Assembly (NCBI GenBank): GCA_903854075.1
Contig: CAINVI010000332.1
Coordinates: 1 to 19,610, forward strand
Source of the DNA: Candidatus Pollutiaquabacter sp.
Lineage (GTDB): Bacteria > Bacteroidota > Bacteroidia > AKYH767-A > 2013-40CM-41-45
Direction: 5' to 3'
Length of the DNA: 19,610 nucleotides
In this document: in pieces, positions 1 to 7,364 of the stretch
How positions within the stretch are numbered: the first letter of the stretch is position 1
Layout: every line of letters starts with the position of its first letter
The notes under the pieces: generated by a model
Databases searched by the model: none
Seen by the model: only the letters and a program-made list of their open reading frames with translations
Told to the model about the DNA's origin: nothing
Program-made: the position numbers and the translations under genes

Positions 1-923
1 CCTGCATGGAGTGTCATAAAAAACAAAACTACTGCAGCTAGTGCCAATGCCATAAAACCGACGAGTACTCGTTTTCGTGATTTAATTTTCTGACTGATTA
101 TTCCGCTGGTCAGGTCTCCGATGGCTATTCCGATTTGAAAGAGGATAAAACAGGTAGCCGGTCGAACTCCATCAATACCGAAAGTACGCGCAAGCTCCGG
201 AGAAAGATTGATGACCATTCCTACACAATACCAGATCGGCACACCAACCAGTACAAAAGCGAAATATCGCAAGGTGCGCTTCCGATCAGAGAATAATAAG
301 CGGAAAGATCCCCTACTTACCTTTTTTTGTTGTGCTTGTTTGAACATTCCCGACTCCAACGAAGTCAGTCGCAATAATAAAAGTAAAAGTCCGGCACTGC
401 CGGCAATTATATAGGTGGTCCGCCAATACAGCAGATCACCGGCAAGTCCGGCGGCAATGGCTCCGCAGGCGCCAAGCGAAGCGACAAGTATGGTGCCGTA
501 ACCACGGCGTTCAACCGTCATGCTCTCACTAACGAGCGTGATTCCCGCTCCCAGTTCGCCTGCCAGGCCTACTCCTGAAAGAAAGCGAATCCAAGCATAG
601 GTCGGCACATCTTTTACCCATGCATTGGCCAAATTAGCCAACGAATACAACAATATACTCCCGAATAAAACGGAAACGCGTCCTTTTCGATCTCCGATAA
701 TTCCGCTCAGTATTCCACCGACAATCATTCCAAGCATTTGCATTGAAAGCAGGTATTCACCGGATCGTGTAAGCTCATCCCCCGAAAGTCCGAGCTCTTT
801 CAGGCTCGGAATTCGAAGCACATTAAAAAGCAACAAGTCGAACGCGTCGACAAAAAATCCGAGCCCGGCAACGATAACCGCGCGGTTCAACGGATGTGCA
901 TGTAACTTATCGGTAATGGTCAT
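1..923 (-). CDS. MFS transporter, candidate pseudouridine/nucleoside permease (3' end cut by window edge)
   Basis: Translating the minus strand from the ATG at 921-923 gives 307 codons with no stop before the window edge, so the C-terminal part is missing. The product is an inner-membrane major facilitator permease. It starts MTITDKLHAHPLNRAVIVAG. Helix 1 carries an acidic DAFD motif (about residues 27-30) like that of the metabolite:H+ and aromatic acid:H+ symporter groups. The loop 2-3 signature G-I-I-G-D-R-K-G-R lies near residue 75. A helix 4 motif, RFLSGVGLAGELGAG, follows near residue 112. A basic central loop separates the two halves, and about eight or nine hydrophobic segments are visible. 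The start lies 5 bp after the psuG stop codon, so it is probably co-transcribed as the last visible gene of the psu operon. Uptake of pseudouridine is inferred from this position only; the family transports very diverse substrates. Confidence 0.9.
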   Translation of the reverse strand, partial: MTITDKLHAHPLNRAVIVAGLGFFVDAFDLLLFNVLRIPSLKELGLSGDELTRSGEYLLSMQMLGMIVGGILSGIIGDRKGRVSVLFGSILLYSLANLANAWVKDVPTYAWIRFLSGVGLAGELGAGITLVSESMTVERRGYGTILVASLGACGAIAAGLAGDLLYWRTTYIIAGSAGLLLLLLRLTSLESGMFKQAQQKKVSRGSFRLLFSDRKRTLRYFAFVLVGVPIWYCVGMVINLSPELARTFGIDGVRPATCFILFQIGIAIGDLTSGIISQKIKSRKRVLVGFMALALAAVVLFFMTLHA

Positions 924-928
924 AATAA

Positions 929-1840
929 TTACTTCGCAGAATAGCTAACCGCTATTTGGGCTCCCAACCTGGCATTATTTTTAACCAGCTCAATATTTGC
1001 CGCCAAACTCTCGCCGACTGTCTGCTCTGCGATATACTTCAGAAGAAATGGGGTGATGTCTTTACCCTTCACTTTTGCTGTGTCAGCAGCATCCAGCGCT
1101 TTGCGAATATGCTCTTCCATGACAACATGCGGCACTTCGTGCTCCACCGGAACTGGATTTGCAATTAAAACAGATCCGTTGATTCCCAGCTCCCACTTTA
1201 CCGCTAACATAGCGGCAATGGCTGAAGGCGCATCGAGACGCAATGGCGATTTGAAGCCGCTTTCACGGCTGTAAAAACTGGGAAATAAATCACTGCCGTA
1301 AGTAACTACGGGAACTCCCAGTGTTTCCAGTTTTTCTAATGTAAGTCCGATATCCAATATTGATTTTATCCCGGCTGAAATCACAGCAACATTAGTCTGA
1401 GCCATTTCCGTTAGGTCAGCAGAAACATCCATGGAATATGCTGCACCCCGGTGAACACCGCCAATACCGCCGGTGACAAAGATCGGAATGCCGGCCTTTG
1501 CTGCAATGCGCATCGTGGCCGCAACGGTAGTTGCGCCGTGCAAATGTTGAGACACCACAAAAGGGAGGTCACGCAAACTAACTTTCCAAACATCTTTTGC
1601 CGTACCCAACTCATTCAGCTGTTGTGCTGATAATCCTACGTGAATATTTCCACCAAGTATCGCTATAGTAGCTGGTGTAGCACCATGGTCACGAATGATT
1701 TGCTCAACAGCCGTTGCTGTTTCCACATTTTTTGGATAGGGCATACCGTGTGCAATGATGGTAGACTCCAGGGCAACGACCGGACGATTATCACGAAGGG
1801 CTTCCGAAACTTCGGCAGAAAAATGTAATTGGAAAGGCAT
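929..1840 (-). CDS. psuG: Pseudouridine-5'-phosphate glycosidase PsuG
   Basis: This cytoplasmic enzyme (303 residues, normal for the family) reversibly cleaves the C-C glycosidic bond of pseudouridine 5'-phosphate, giving uracil and ribose 5-phosphate. The family signature VALESTIIAHGMPYP covers residues 22-36. The positions expected for catalysis and metal binding are present: Glu25, Lys86 in WKVSLRDLP, Asp142 in the DVSADLTEM stretch, and the presumed Schiff-base Lys159 in SAGIKSILDIG. The glycine-rich segment TGGIGGVHRG (about 123-132) is also typical. The start is the ATG at 1838-1840, 3 bp after the psuK stop, and the stop at 929-931 lies 5 bp before the MFS gene. This spacing indicates one transcript. 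The residue assignments rest on pattern matching from memory to the E. coli enzyme (YeiN), not on an alignment. Confidence 0.96.
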   Translation of the reverse strand: MPFQLHFSAEVSEALRDNRPVVALESTIIAHGMPYPKNVETATAVEQIIRDHGATPATIAILGGNIHVGLSAQQLNELGTAKDVWKVSLRDLPFVVSQHLHGATTVAATMRIAAKAGIPIFVTGGIGGVHRGAAYSMDVSADLTEMAQTNVAVISAGIKSILDIGLTLEKLETLGVPVVTYGSDLFPSFYSRESGFKSPLRLDAPSAIAAMLAVKWELGINGSVLIANPVPVEHEVPHVVMEEHIRKALDAADTAKVKGKDITPFLLKYIAEQTVGESLAANIELVKNNARLGAQIAVSYSAK

Positions 1841-1843
1841 GGC

Positions 1844-2767
1844 TTAGCTTAGACGTTGTTCTAATAAGGTGGGAGAAAAATCACTGCGTACCGCACCAAC
1901 TACTTCCAATAAACACGCCGCAGCAGCGTGGCCGTAACGCACACACGTTAGACCGTCCTTGCCCTTCATCCATGCATACACCCAGCCGGCTAAAGAAGCA
2001 TCACCCGCACCATTCACATCCCGAACATGAACACGCGGCGCCGGTAACGAAACCATGCTGGCGCCGTCTGAAAACAACGATCCTTCTGCGCCACGACTCA
2101 GCCAAACATTCTTGAAACCAAGAGCGTGTAAATGCGCGATTTTTTCTTCCGGTGTCACGTGGGCATCCTGTTCAAACACCGCCAACTCTTCTCGATTTGG
2201 TTTCACCAGCAACAATTTGCCCGGTAACGCGTCACGTAATCGGCGGGCTTTAGGAATTGATACGGTTTCAACGACAAGCGGTACGTGGTGCTCATTACAG
2301 AAGCGCATCAGCCAACGTAACGCTTCCACAGAAAGATTACAGTCGGCAATGACCAGCGATGCCGAACGAAATACTTCAGCGCGCTGCGAGAAAAAATCCA
2401 AGCTTAATAATCGGTCCGTTTCCGAAGTCACTGCACCGATATGTAAATCACCGGCAGGCGTGGCAATAGAAGCAAATGTTCCCGTAGGTTCTTCCGCCAT
2501 AAGAATATGACTCAACCCGATACCGGCAGCCGCACATTGGGATGAAAGCCAATGTCCATCTGGATCATTACCAAATATTGTTACCAATTCCACCGGAATA
2601 TCCAGCAAAGCGAGATGATGGGCGATGTTGCGCACCACACCACCCGGACTGCGGTGCATACGCGCAGGATTTGATGTATATGCGACCGGATCTTGTTCGC
2701 AACGAAATGTCAAATCGACGAGGGAGGCCCCGACGCAAACAACCGGACCTTTAGGAAGTGTAGTCAT
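1844..2767 (-). CDS. psuK: Pseudouridine kinase PsuK (PfkB/ribokinase family)
   Basis: This is an ATP-dependent kinase of the PfkB family that phosphorylates pseudouridine at the 5' position, supplying the substrate for PsuG, which starts 3 bp downstream. From the ATG at 2765-2767 the protein has 307 residues. Family hallmarks are an N-terminal strand (VVCVGASLVDLTF), the PfkB signature 1 region SPGGVVRNIAHHLALL (about 40-55), and signature 2, DVNGAGDASLAGW, with the anion-hole GAGD at 253-256 and Asp256 as the likely catalytic base. The GGVVRNIAHHLALL stretch closely resembles PsuK rather than ribokinase. The frame is open to ATGs at 2785 and 2791, but those would add residues before the first beta strand, so the third ATG is preferred. 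No clear -7 box was found directly upstream. Pseudouridine specificity is inferred from the neighbouring psuG. Confidence 0.92.
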   Translation of the reverse strand: MTTLPKGPVVCVGASLVDLTFRCEQDPVAYTSNPARMHRSPGGVVRNIAHHLALLDIPVELVTIFGNDPDGHWLSSQCAAAGIGLSHILMAEEPTGTFASIATPAGDLHIGAVTSETDRLLSLDFFSQRAEVFRSASLVIADCNLSVEALRWLMRFCNEHHVPLVVETVSIPKARRLRDALPGKLLLVKPNREELAVFEQDAHVTPEEKIAHLHALGFKNVWLSRGAEGSLFSDGASMVSLPAPRVHVRDVNGAGDASLAGWVYAWMKGKDGLTCVRYGHAAAACLLEVVGAVRSDFSPTLLEQRLS

Positions 2768-2854
2768 AGCTTGTAAATATCGCATTTCCACGGGAAATAT
2801 TCACCTTTGTCAGGCGAGAAACGCCGTTCACCAAAAGTCTGCCGGGACATCTTC

Positions 2855-2873
2855 TTTTAGGCCTATTTTTAGG
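2855..2873. repeat. Direct and inverted repeats in the psuK / T9SS-cargo divergent spacer
   Basis: The 121-bp spacer between the divergent psuK operon and the gene at 2889 contains TTTTAGG twice, 12 bp apart (2855-2861 and 2867-2873). The first copy overlaps the perfect palindrome TAGGCCTA (2858-2865). The sequence CCTATTTTTAGG (2862-2873) forms a short inverted repeat. The arrangement could be an operator or a small hairpin in the leader of either gene. It is short and AT-rich, so chance is a real possibility. Confidence 0.3.
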
Positions 2874-2881
2874 TAGATTTA
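2874..2881 (+). promoter_or_regulatory. Possible -7 box (TAGATTTA) of the 2889 gene
   Basis: TAGATTTA matches seven of eight positions, counting the two free ones, of the Bacteroidota -7 consensus TAnnTTTG. It ends 7 nt before the ATG at 2889, so transcription from it would give an almost leaderless mRNA. No TTG -33 box at the usual distance was seen. Confidence 0.25.
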
Positions 2882-2888
2882 CTTTAGT

Positions 2889-4238
2889 ATGAAGGGGCTT
2901 CTGTATCTTTTTTGTTGTTTGACGGTAGCCGCTACCGCCCAGGCTCCTTATTTGGAGCGTCGTGCAGGCGACAACGATTTCCGAAGGATTGATCCGTTCG
3001 GTTTACTACCAGCAACCATCAACGATCCACTGCCTTTTCGTTATGGATTTTCAATAAGTAGCCCTGTGACTGCTACCTTCGAAGAAGCCGATTACTTTAA
3101 AAGCTCGTTTGATCAGTCTTGGGAATACGATTTTACAAGACAATTGTCCTATGATGCTCGAGGGTTTGTTCGGGAAGAAAGACAGCTAGATCGCTATTCC
3201 GGCCGTATAACACGTCAACATGTTTATGAAAGGACTGAAGCCGGACAATTGCTTTCCGTAAACGAATATACCTGCCCGGGAAACAGCAGCCGAATTCAGC
3301 TGACTACACGCAGGATATTAACCTATGAAACGAATACCGGTATTTTGTTGTCAGACAGTGCCGTTTCCCTAATAACAAATACGACGGCAGTAAACGGAGT
3401 ACGGATACGGCGAGATGAAAACGCCCGGCTACATGTTATTTGCGTTTTCTCGAAGGAGGACCGTAGCCTGCAACATCACGGGTATTTTGAATTTACTTAT
3501 CGCGGCGACTCCCTGCACGAGATCATACAATTCATGCAGGACGAGTCAGGAAATAAATCATATCCGGTTTTTCGGTTTTATAATTTTAAAGGCAACCTAA
3601 CAGAACCTTTTCTCATCAGCGGTTATACCAGTGCTTGGCTGGAGAACGACCAATGGAAGGATTGTCGAATCGATAATTCCTACAGGTATAATAACAAGAA
3701 TGTATATGAAGGCAAACTATTGGCCGGAAGTGAATCGGGAGTGGTACTGCAAAACGAATTGCACTTCGATCAGCATGGCAATGTAACCAGCTTGTCACAG
3801 CTACGTGGCCAGGGAGACAAGGCTGAAACAATGGGAGAATTACAGTACGATATTCACTACAGCGAAAATTCGTCAGCTCCTACAACAATATTCACATCGT
3901 ACCTGGATGCTTCAGGGATTTATAAGAAGTCGCTGCGCGTAGTCGTGAAAGAAAGGCCAACCATTGAAAAGTCACGCCTTAATTCCTCACTGACGGTTTT
4001 CCCCAATCCGGCAACGACCATCGTCAATCTGCAGTGGGAAAATTCATTCGGTCAGGAACTGTTTTTCGAGTTGCTGACTACATCCGGAAAAAAGGTGGTC
4101 GAATTCAAAACAGAAACAACCAAAGGCTCTTCCATTAAATTGCCGGTGGACGGATTGGAACCTGGCGTATATCATCTTCGCGGCACAGACGGTAACACAT
4201 CCGCCGTCGTACCGCTGGTCATACTTGAAAGTAAATAA
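2889..4238 (+). CDS. Exported protein of unknown function with T9SS type A sorting domain
   Basis: This is a 449-residue protein whose function I do not recognise. It begins with a signal peptide (MKGLLYLFCCLTVAATAQA, likely cut after residue 19). The central part (about 60-360) is rich in aromatic and polar beta-strand sequence, with phrases such as SYDARGFVREERQ and LHFDQHGNVTSLSQ that recall degenerate YD/RHS-type repeats without matching them regularly. The last 80 or so residues are a T9SS type A C-terminal domain: VFPNP at 370-374, a TTSGKKV turn, LPVDGLEPGVYHLR, and a basic end. The protein should therefore pass the Sec machinery and then the T9SS to the cell surface or medium. It is transcribed away from psuK and converges on the repeat protein at 4244 with only 5 bp between stop codons. 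The start is the only ATG giving an intact signal peptide. Confidence 0.88.
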   Translation: MKGLLYLFCCLTVAATAQAPYLERRAGDNDFRRIDPFGLLPATINDPLPFRYGFSISSPVTATFEEADYFKSSFDQSWEYDFTRQLSYDARGFVREERQLDRYSGRITRQHVYERTEAGQLLSVNEYTCPGNSSRIQLTTRRILTYETNTGILLSDSAVSLITNTTAVNGVRIRRDENARLHVICVFSKEDRSLQHHGYFEFTYRGDSLHEIIQFMQDESGNKSYPVFRFYNFKGNLTEPFLISGYTSAWLENDQWKDCRIDNSYRYNNKNVYEGKLLAGSESGVVLQNELHFDQHGNVTSLSQLRGQGDKAETMGELQYDIHYSENSSAPTTIFTSYLDASGIYKKSLRVVVKERPTIEKSRLNSSLTVFPNPATTIVNLQWENSFGQELFFELLTTSGKKVVEFKTETTKGSSIKLPVDGLEPGVYHLRGTDGNTSAVVPLVILESK

Positions 4239-4243
4239 TCTGC

Positions 4244-6751
4244 TTATTGCTCTTTTATCAGCCGGATGATTTTTACCGATCGGCCGTCATCCACGCGAGC
4301 AATATACAAGCCCGACGGAAGCTCCGCACCGATTGTATTATCGCCTTTGGAGAGCTGTCCGGAGTAGACTAAACGCCCCTGACTATCAAATACGGCAAGT
4401 TGTGCCTGCTCCTTCACGTTAAACACGCTGGTGGTTCGGAATGGATTAGGATAAACCGACACTGGAATCTGATTCGATCCAGTTTCCGGCACAGCACTAC
4501 AAATATCAAAGGTTACGTTAATCGTGTCGCGATTGAAACAACCCGTAGAACTGGTTACTGTTACCCGAAAAGCAAATGTCCCAAGCCCGCGACCGGTTGT
4601 ATCAATAGTAATCGACTGCGTAGTAGCACCGGTTGACCAGCTGAAACCCGATCCTGTATTGGCCGCATTCAACAGCAGAAAACTGCCTGCACAAATTGTG
4701 GTATCGGCACCGAGGTTCACGGATGGCGCAGGATTGACAATGATCACTTCCACATCACTGGCTGCACAACCGTTTGTATCCGTATAAATGTACGTGATCG
4801 CATGTGATCCTACACCGGCAATTGCCGCATAAAACGTGCCCCCTCCGACGCCGGTACCGGAATATATTCCGCCGGCCGGCGCGCCTCCGTTCAATACCAA
4901 CGGCCCGGTATTTACACAACGAGCAGCGAATGGAGGCAACGTAACGGTTGGGAGCGGATTAACTAAAATAACAGTCGAATCGGAGGAACTGCATCCATTC
5001 GCATCTGCGTAAAAATAATATACTGTTGCGGGACCGATTCCGGCTACTGCAGGAGTAAAGGTAGTGGACGAAACACCTTCACCGGTGTAAGCACCACCAG
5101 CCGGAGTTCCGCCGGTAAGCGCAACCGGTGCAGCGTTAATACAAGCCGCCGGGGGCGCCGTCAGTGAAACTGATGGAGCAGAATTGACAACGACAGTAGC
5201 GGTGTCTGAATTTTCACAACTGTTAGCGTCCGTGTAAAAATAAACTACCGAGAAAGCGCCCACTCCACTGGCCTGCGGATTAAATTGCGAACCGGAAACG
5301 AATTGTCCGGAATAACTGCCTCCAGACGGCGTTCCGGTTGTTAACGTAAACGGAGCACTGTTACTACACTTAGGAGAAGGAGCGGTGAAGACGACAACCG
5401 GAGGGGAAAGTACCGTCAATGGGGAAACTGCCGAATTCGTACATCCGTTACCGTCTGTAAAAGTATAATCAATGGTAAATGTGCCCGATCCGGTGATAGC
5501 GGGATTGAACGTACCAGAACTCACACCGGGACCGGAGTAGGTTCCTCCTACGGGCGATCCTCCAATAAGATTAAACGTATTGGTCTCCGGACAAACAGTA
5601 GGGAACGGCGTAAGTGTGACGGAGGGTAATGCAAGTACAAGTATGGTATTCGTTGCCATATTGGAACAGCCGTTCGCAGCAAAGTAGGTATAGCTGATTG
5701 TCTTCGTGCCGGGCCCAGCGATCACCGGATCGAAATATCCGCCACCGACACCGGGGCCTGAATAGGTTCCGCCGGCAGGATTCCCGCCTGTCAGTAAAAA
5801 CGTATCAGCATTGGCGCATACCGGATTGAAGGATGCCAGTGTAACGACCGGAGGTGGTGTAACCGTAAGGAAGGAGGTGGCACTGTTAGAGCAGCCCGCC
5901 GGACTGGTGATGGAATAACGAATCGAGAATGTACCAACGCCTGAAAGCGACGGGAAAAATATTCCGCCACTCACATAGGATCCGCTGTAGGTTCCACCAA
6001 CCGGCAATCCGCCGGTAAGTGTAACGGGGCCACTGTTAGCACAGGCATCATTAAATGCACCCAGGCTGACAGCGGGTAACGGATTAACTGTTATTTGTAC
6101 GGAAGCGCTAGCCGTACATCCGTTGCTGCCATATCCGGTAACCGTATAGGCAGTGGTCGTTGCAGGAAATACCGATACAATAGAATCAGCAAAATTCGAC
6201 AAGGACGTGGTAGGGCTCCAGGTATATCCGATCAGGTCTCCGTTGGCATAGAGAAGCGTAGAATCTCCTTGACATAAAACGGTGCTTGCCGGCGTAAGTG
6301 TAACCGTTACGCCGATGGCGGTCGCACTGGAAGTTGGATAACCGGTGATCAGATAATTAGCACCGGCACCATTTCCGTTAAACTCAAATACGGCCACATA
6401 ATAGGTAACGCCACCGACTAATCCGGTAATCGTAACACTGGTTGCATTGCTGTTGGAAACAACATAAGTTCCTCCGCCAAGATTGGAGCCTACACCATAA
6501 GCCGTGCTGGCTGTATAGCCAACCGCATCCTGCGGAAAAAAGGAAATCGGCGAGGTAGATATGACAACAAGGTGTTGCGCTCCGTCGCCGTTCGTCCAAC
6601 TCACATCCATTTCATTACACAAACTGGTAATCAGATTTATGTTCGTGGCAGGAATGGTGGGTTCGTTAGCAGCATTTACCGGTTGATAGCCGGTAATAAG
6701 CAATACAAGACTTACAGCGCTAAGACGAAACAGGTGTACGAAGGATTTCAT
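4244..6751 (-). CDS. Surface protein with six 75-residue Ig-like repeats and T9SS type A sorting domain
   Basis: From the ATG at 6749-6751 the protein has 835 residues and a signal peptide (MKSFVHLFRLSAVSLVLLIT..., ending near NA|ANEP, residues 27-28). An upstream in-frame ATG at 6796 would put 15 residues before the signal peptide and is not favoured. Domain order: a fibronectin III-like domain (about 30-150); a short Ig-like domain starting TPASTVLCQGDS (about 153-222); six tandem repeats of exactly 75 residues (223-672), each with the core GGxPxGGxYSG and two cysteines; a different Ig-like domain with WSTGATTQSI (673-751); and the T9SS tail with VYPNPF near 766 and ELPSGLYIARV near the end. 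It probably acts at the cell surface as an adhesive or structural protein. No catalytic motif was seen. Its 3' end converges on the gene at 2889. Confidence 0.92.
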   Translation of the reverse strand: MKSFVHLFRLSAVSLVLLITGYQPVNAANEPTIPATNINLITSLCNEMDVSWTNGDGAQHLVVISTSPISFFPQDAVGYTASTAYGVGSNLGGGTYVVSNSNATSVTITGLVGGVTYYVAVFEFNGNGAGANYLITGYPTSSATAIGVTVTLTPASTVLCQGDSTLLYANGDLIGYTWSPTTSLSNFADSIVSVFPATTTAYTVTGYGSNGCTASASVQITVNPLPAVSLGAFNDACANSGPVTLTGGLPVGGTYSGSYVSGGIFFPSLSGVGTFSIRYSITSPAGCSNSATSFLTVTPPPVVTLASFNPVCANADTFLLTGGNPAGGTYSGPGVGGGYFDPVIAGPGTKTISYTYFAANGCSNMATNTILVLALPSVTLTPFPTVCPETNTFNLIGGSPVGGTYSGPGVSSGTFNPAITGSGTFTIDYTFTDGNGCTNSAVSPLTVLSPPVVVFTAPSPKCSNSAPFTLTTGTPSGGSYSGQFVSGSQFNPQASGVGAFSVVYFYTDANSCENSDTATVVVNSAPSVSLTAPPAACINAAPVALTGGTPAGGAYTGEGVSSTTFTPAVAGIGPATVYYFYADANGCSSSDSTVILVNPLPTVTLPPFAARCVNTGPLVLNGGAPAGGIYSGTGVGGGTFYAAIAGVGSHAITYIYTDTNGCAASDVEVIIVNPAPSVNLGADTTICAGSFLLLNAANTGSGFSWSTGATTQSITIDTTGRGLGTFAFRVTVTSSTGCFNRDTINVTFDICSAVPETGSNQIPVSVYPNPFRTTSVFNVKEQAQLAVFDSQGRLVYSGQLSKGDNTIGAELPSGLYIARVDDGRSVKIIRLIKEQ
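4736..6085 (-). repeat. Six tandem 225-bp coding repeats (75 aa each)
   Basis: The units begin at the codons for NPLPAV, TPPPVV, LALPSV, LSPPVV, NSAPSV and NPLPTV, each exactly 225 bp after the previous one, with no insertion or deletion. In the 835-residue numbering the twelve cysteines fall at 237/287, 312/362, 387/437, 462/512, 537/587 and 612/662, that is 50 residues apart within a unit. The protein sequence is clearly repetitive while the DNA has diverged between units, which suggests an old duplication kept in register by structural constraint. Confidence 0.95.
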
Positions 6752-6799
6752 GGTGATCAGGAAGAATACTTTCAGTTTACGAAAAAAAGGGCGCAAGCG

Positions 6800-7243
6800 T
6801 TACGCTCCTTCTTCAAAGATCTCAATGCGTTCGATAGTGTCTCCGGCACGAATGGCATCAATGACATCCAAACCTTCAATCACTTTACCGAAGCAGGTAT
6901 GATTTCGGTCCAAATGCGCTGTATTATTTCGGGAATGACAGATGAAAAATTGAGACCCGCCGGTATCTCGTCCGGCATGTGCCATCGAAAGTACACCACG
7001 GTCGTGGTATTGATTGCCGCCCGTCAACTCACATTTGATCTTGTAACCCGGGCCACCGGTACCGGAACCATTAGGACAGCCGCCCTGAATTACAAAATCA
7101 GGAATTACGCGGTGAAATGTCAATCCGTCATAAAACCCTTTTTCTGCCAGATCGCAGAAATTCTTGACGGTATTCGGAGCATCCTTTTCGTAGAACTCTA
7201 CTTTCATGTCTCCTTTTTCAGTGTGAATGATGGCTTTTTTCAT
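6800..7243 (-). CDS. Peptidyl-prolyl cis-trans isomerase, cyclophilin type (cytoplasmic)
   Basis: This is a 147-residue single-domain cyclophilin without signal peptide or membrane segment, so it should act in the cytoplasm on proline peptide bonds. The signature FHRVIPDFVIQGG (43-55) and the motif GSQFFI (96-101) are intact. Residues equivalent to the human cyclophilin A active site are visible: Arg45, Phe50, Gln53, Gln98, Phe100, Leu111 and His115. The place of the cyclosporin-binding tryptophan is taken by His110, as is common in bacterial members with low drug sensitivity. The start is the ATG at 7241-7243, 7 nt after a perfect -7 box. The stop lies 48 bp upstream of the start of the repeat protein at 6751, so the two may share a transcript, although nothing suggests a functional link. 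It resembles PpiB-type enzymes, but I do not assign a symbol. Confidence 0.95.
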   Translation of the reverse strand: MKKAIIHTEKGDMKVEFYEKDAPNTVKNFCDLAEKGFYDGLTFHRVIPDFVIQGGCPNGSGTGGPGYKIKCELTGGNQYHDRGVLSMAHAGRDTGGSQFFICHSRNNTAHLDRNHTCFGKVIEGLDVIDAIRAGDTIERIEIFEEGA

Positions 7244-7250
7244 AGTACTG

Positions 7251-7258
7251 CAAAGATA
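7251..7258 (-). promoter_or_regulatory. Promoter -7 box TATCTTTG of the cyclophilin gene
   Basis: The minus strand reads TATCTTTG, a perfect match to the Bacteroidota -7 element TAnnTTTG, and the cyclophilin ATG follows after only 7 nt. No exact TTG -33 box is present, although T-rich sequence lies at about the right distance. The promoter fits between the upstream terminator (7312-7345) and the gene, supporting independent transcription. Confidence 0.6.
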
Positions 7259-7311
7259 CGGCGGAGAGGAAGTAAAACGAAAAGAAAAGAACGATTAAAC
7301 AGTCCTTTTAT

Positions 7312-7345
7312 AAAAAAAGCCCGTCTTCTCCAAAAGACGGGCTTT
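7312..7345 (-). terminator. Intrinsic terminator of the PKD-repeat gene
   Basis: A perfect 12-bp stem (AAAGCCCGTCTT at 7316-7327 paired with AAGACGGGCTTT at 7334-7345) encloses a 6-nt loop. On the minus strand it is followed by a run of seven T (7312-7318). It lies 19 bp past the stop codon of the PKD gene at 7365. Confidence 0.92.
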
Positions 7346-7364
7346 CACTATCAGATGGTCCCCA

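Noticed and set aside
625..948. A 107-codon plus-strand frame
   Set aside because: It is antisense to the MFS transporter, which has clear family motifs on the minus strand.
4264..4292. GGATGA/TCATCC inverted repeat just past the end of the 2889 gene as a terminator
   Set aside because: It lies inside the coding tail of the opposing gene, has only 6-bp arms, a long loop and no T-run after it on the plus strand.
4736..6085. The 225-bp periodicity as a CRISPR array or satellite DNA
   Set aside because: The period is a coding repeat of 75 residues in one open frame, with divergent DNA between units and no short identical repeats separated by unique spacers.
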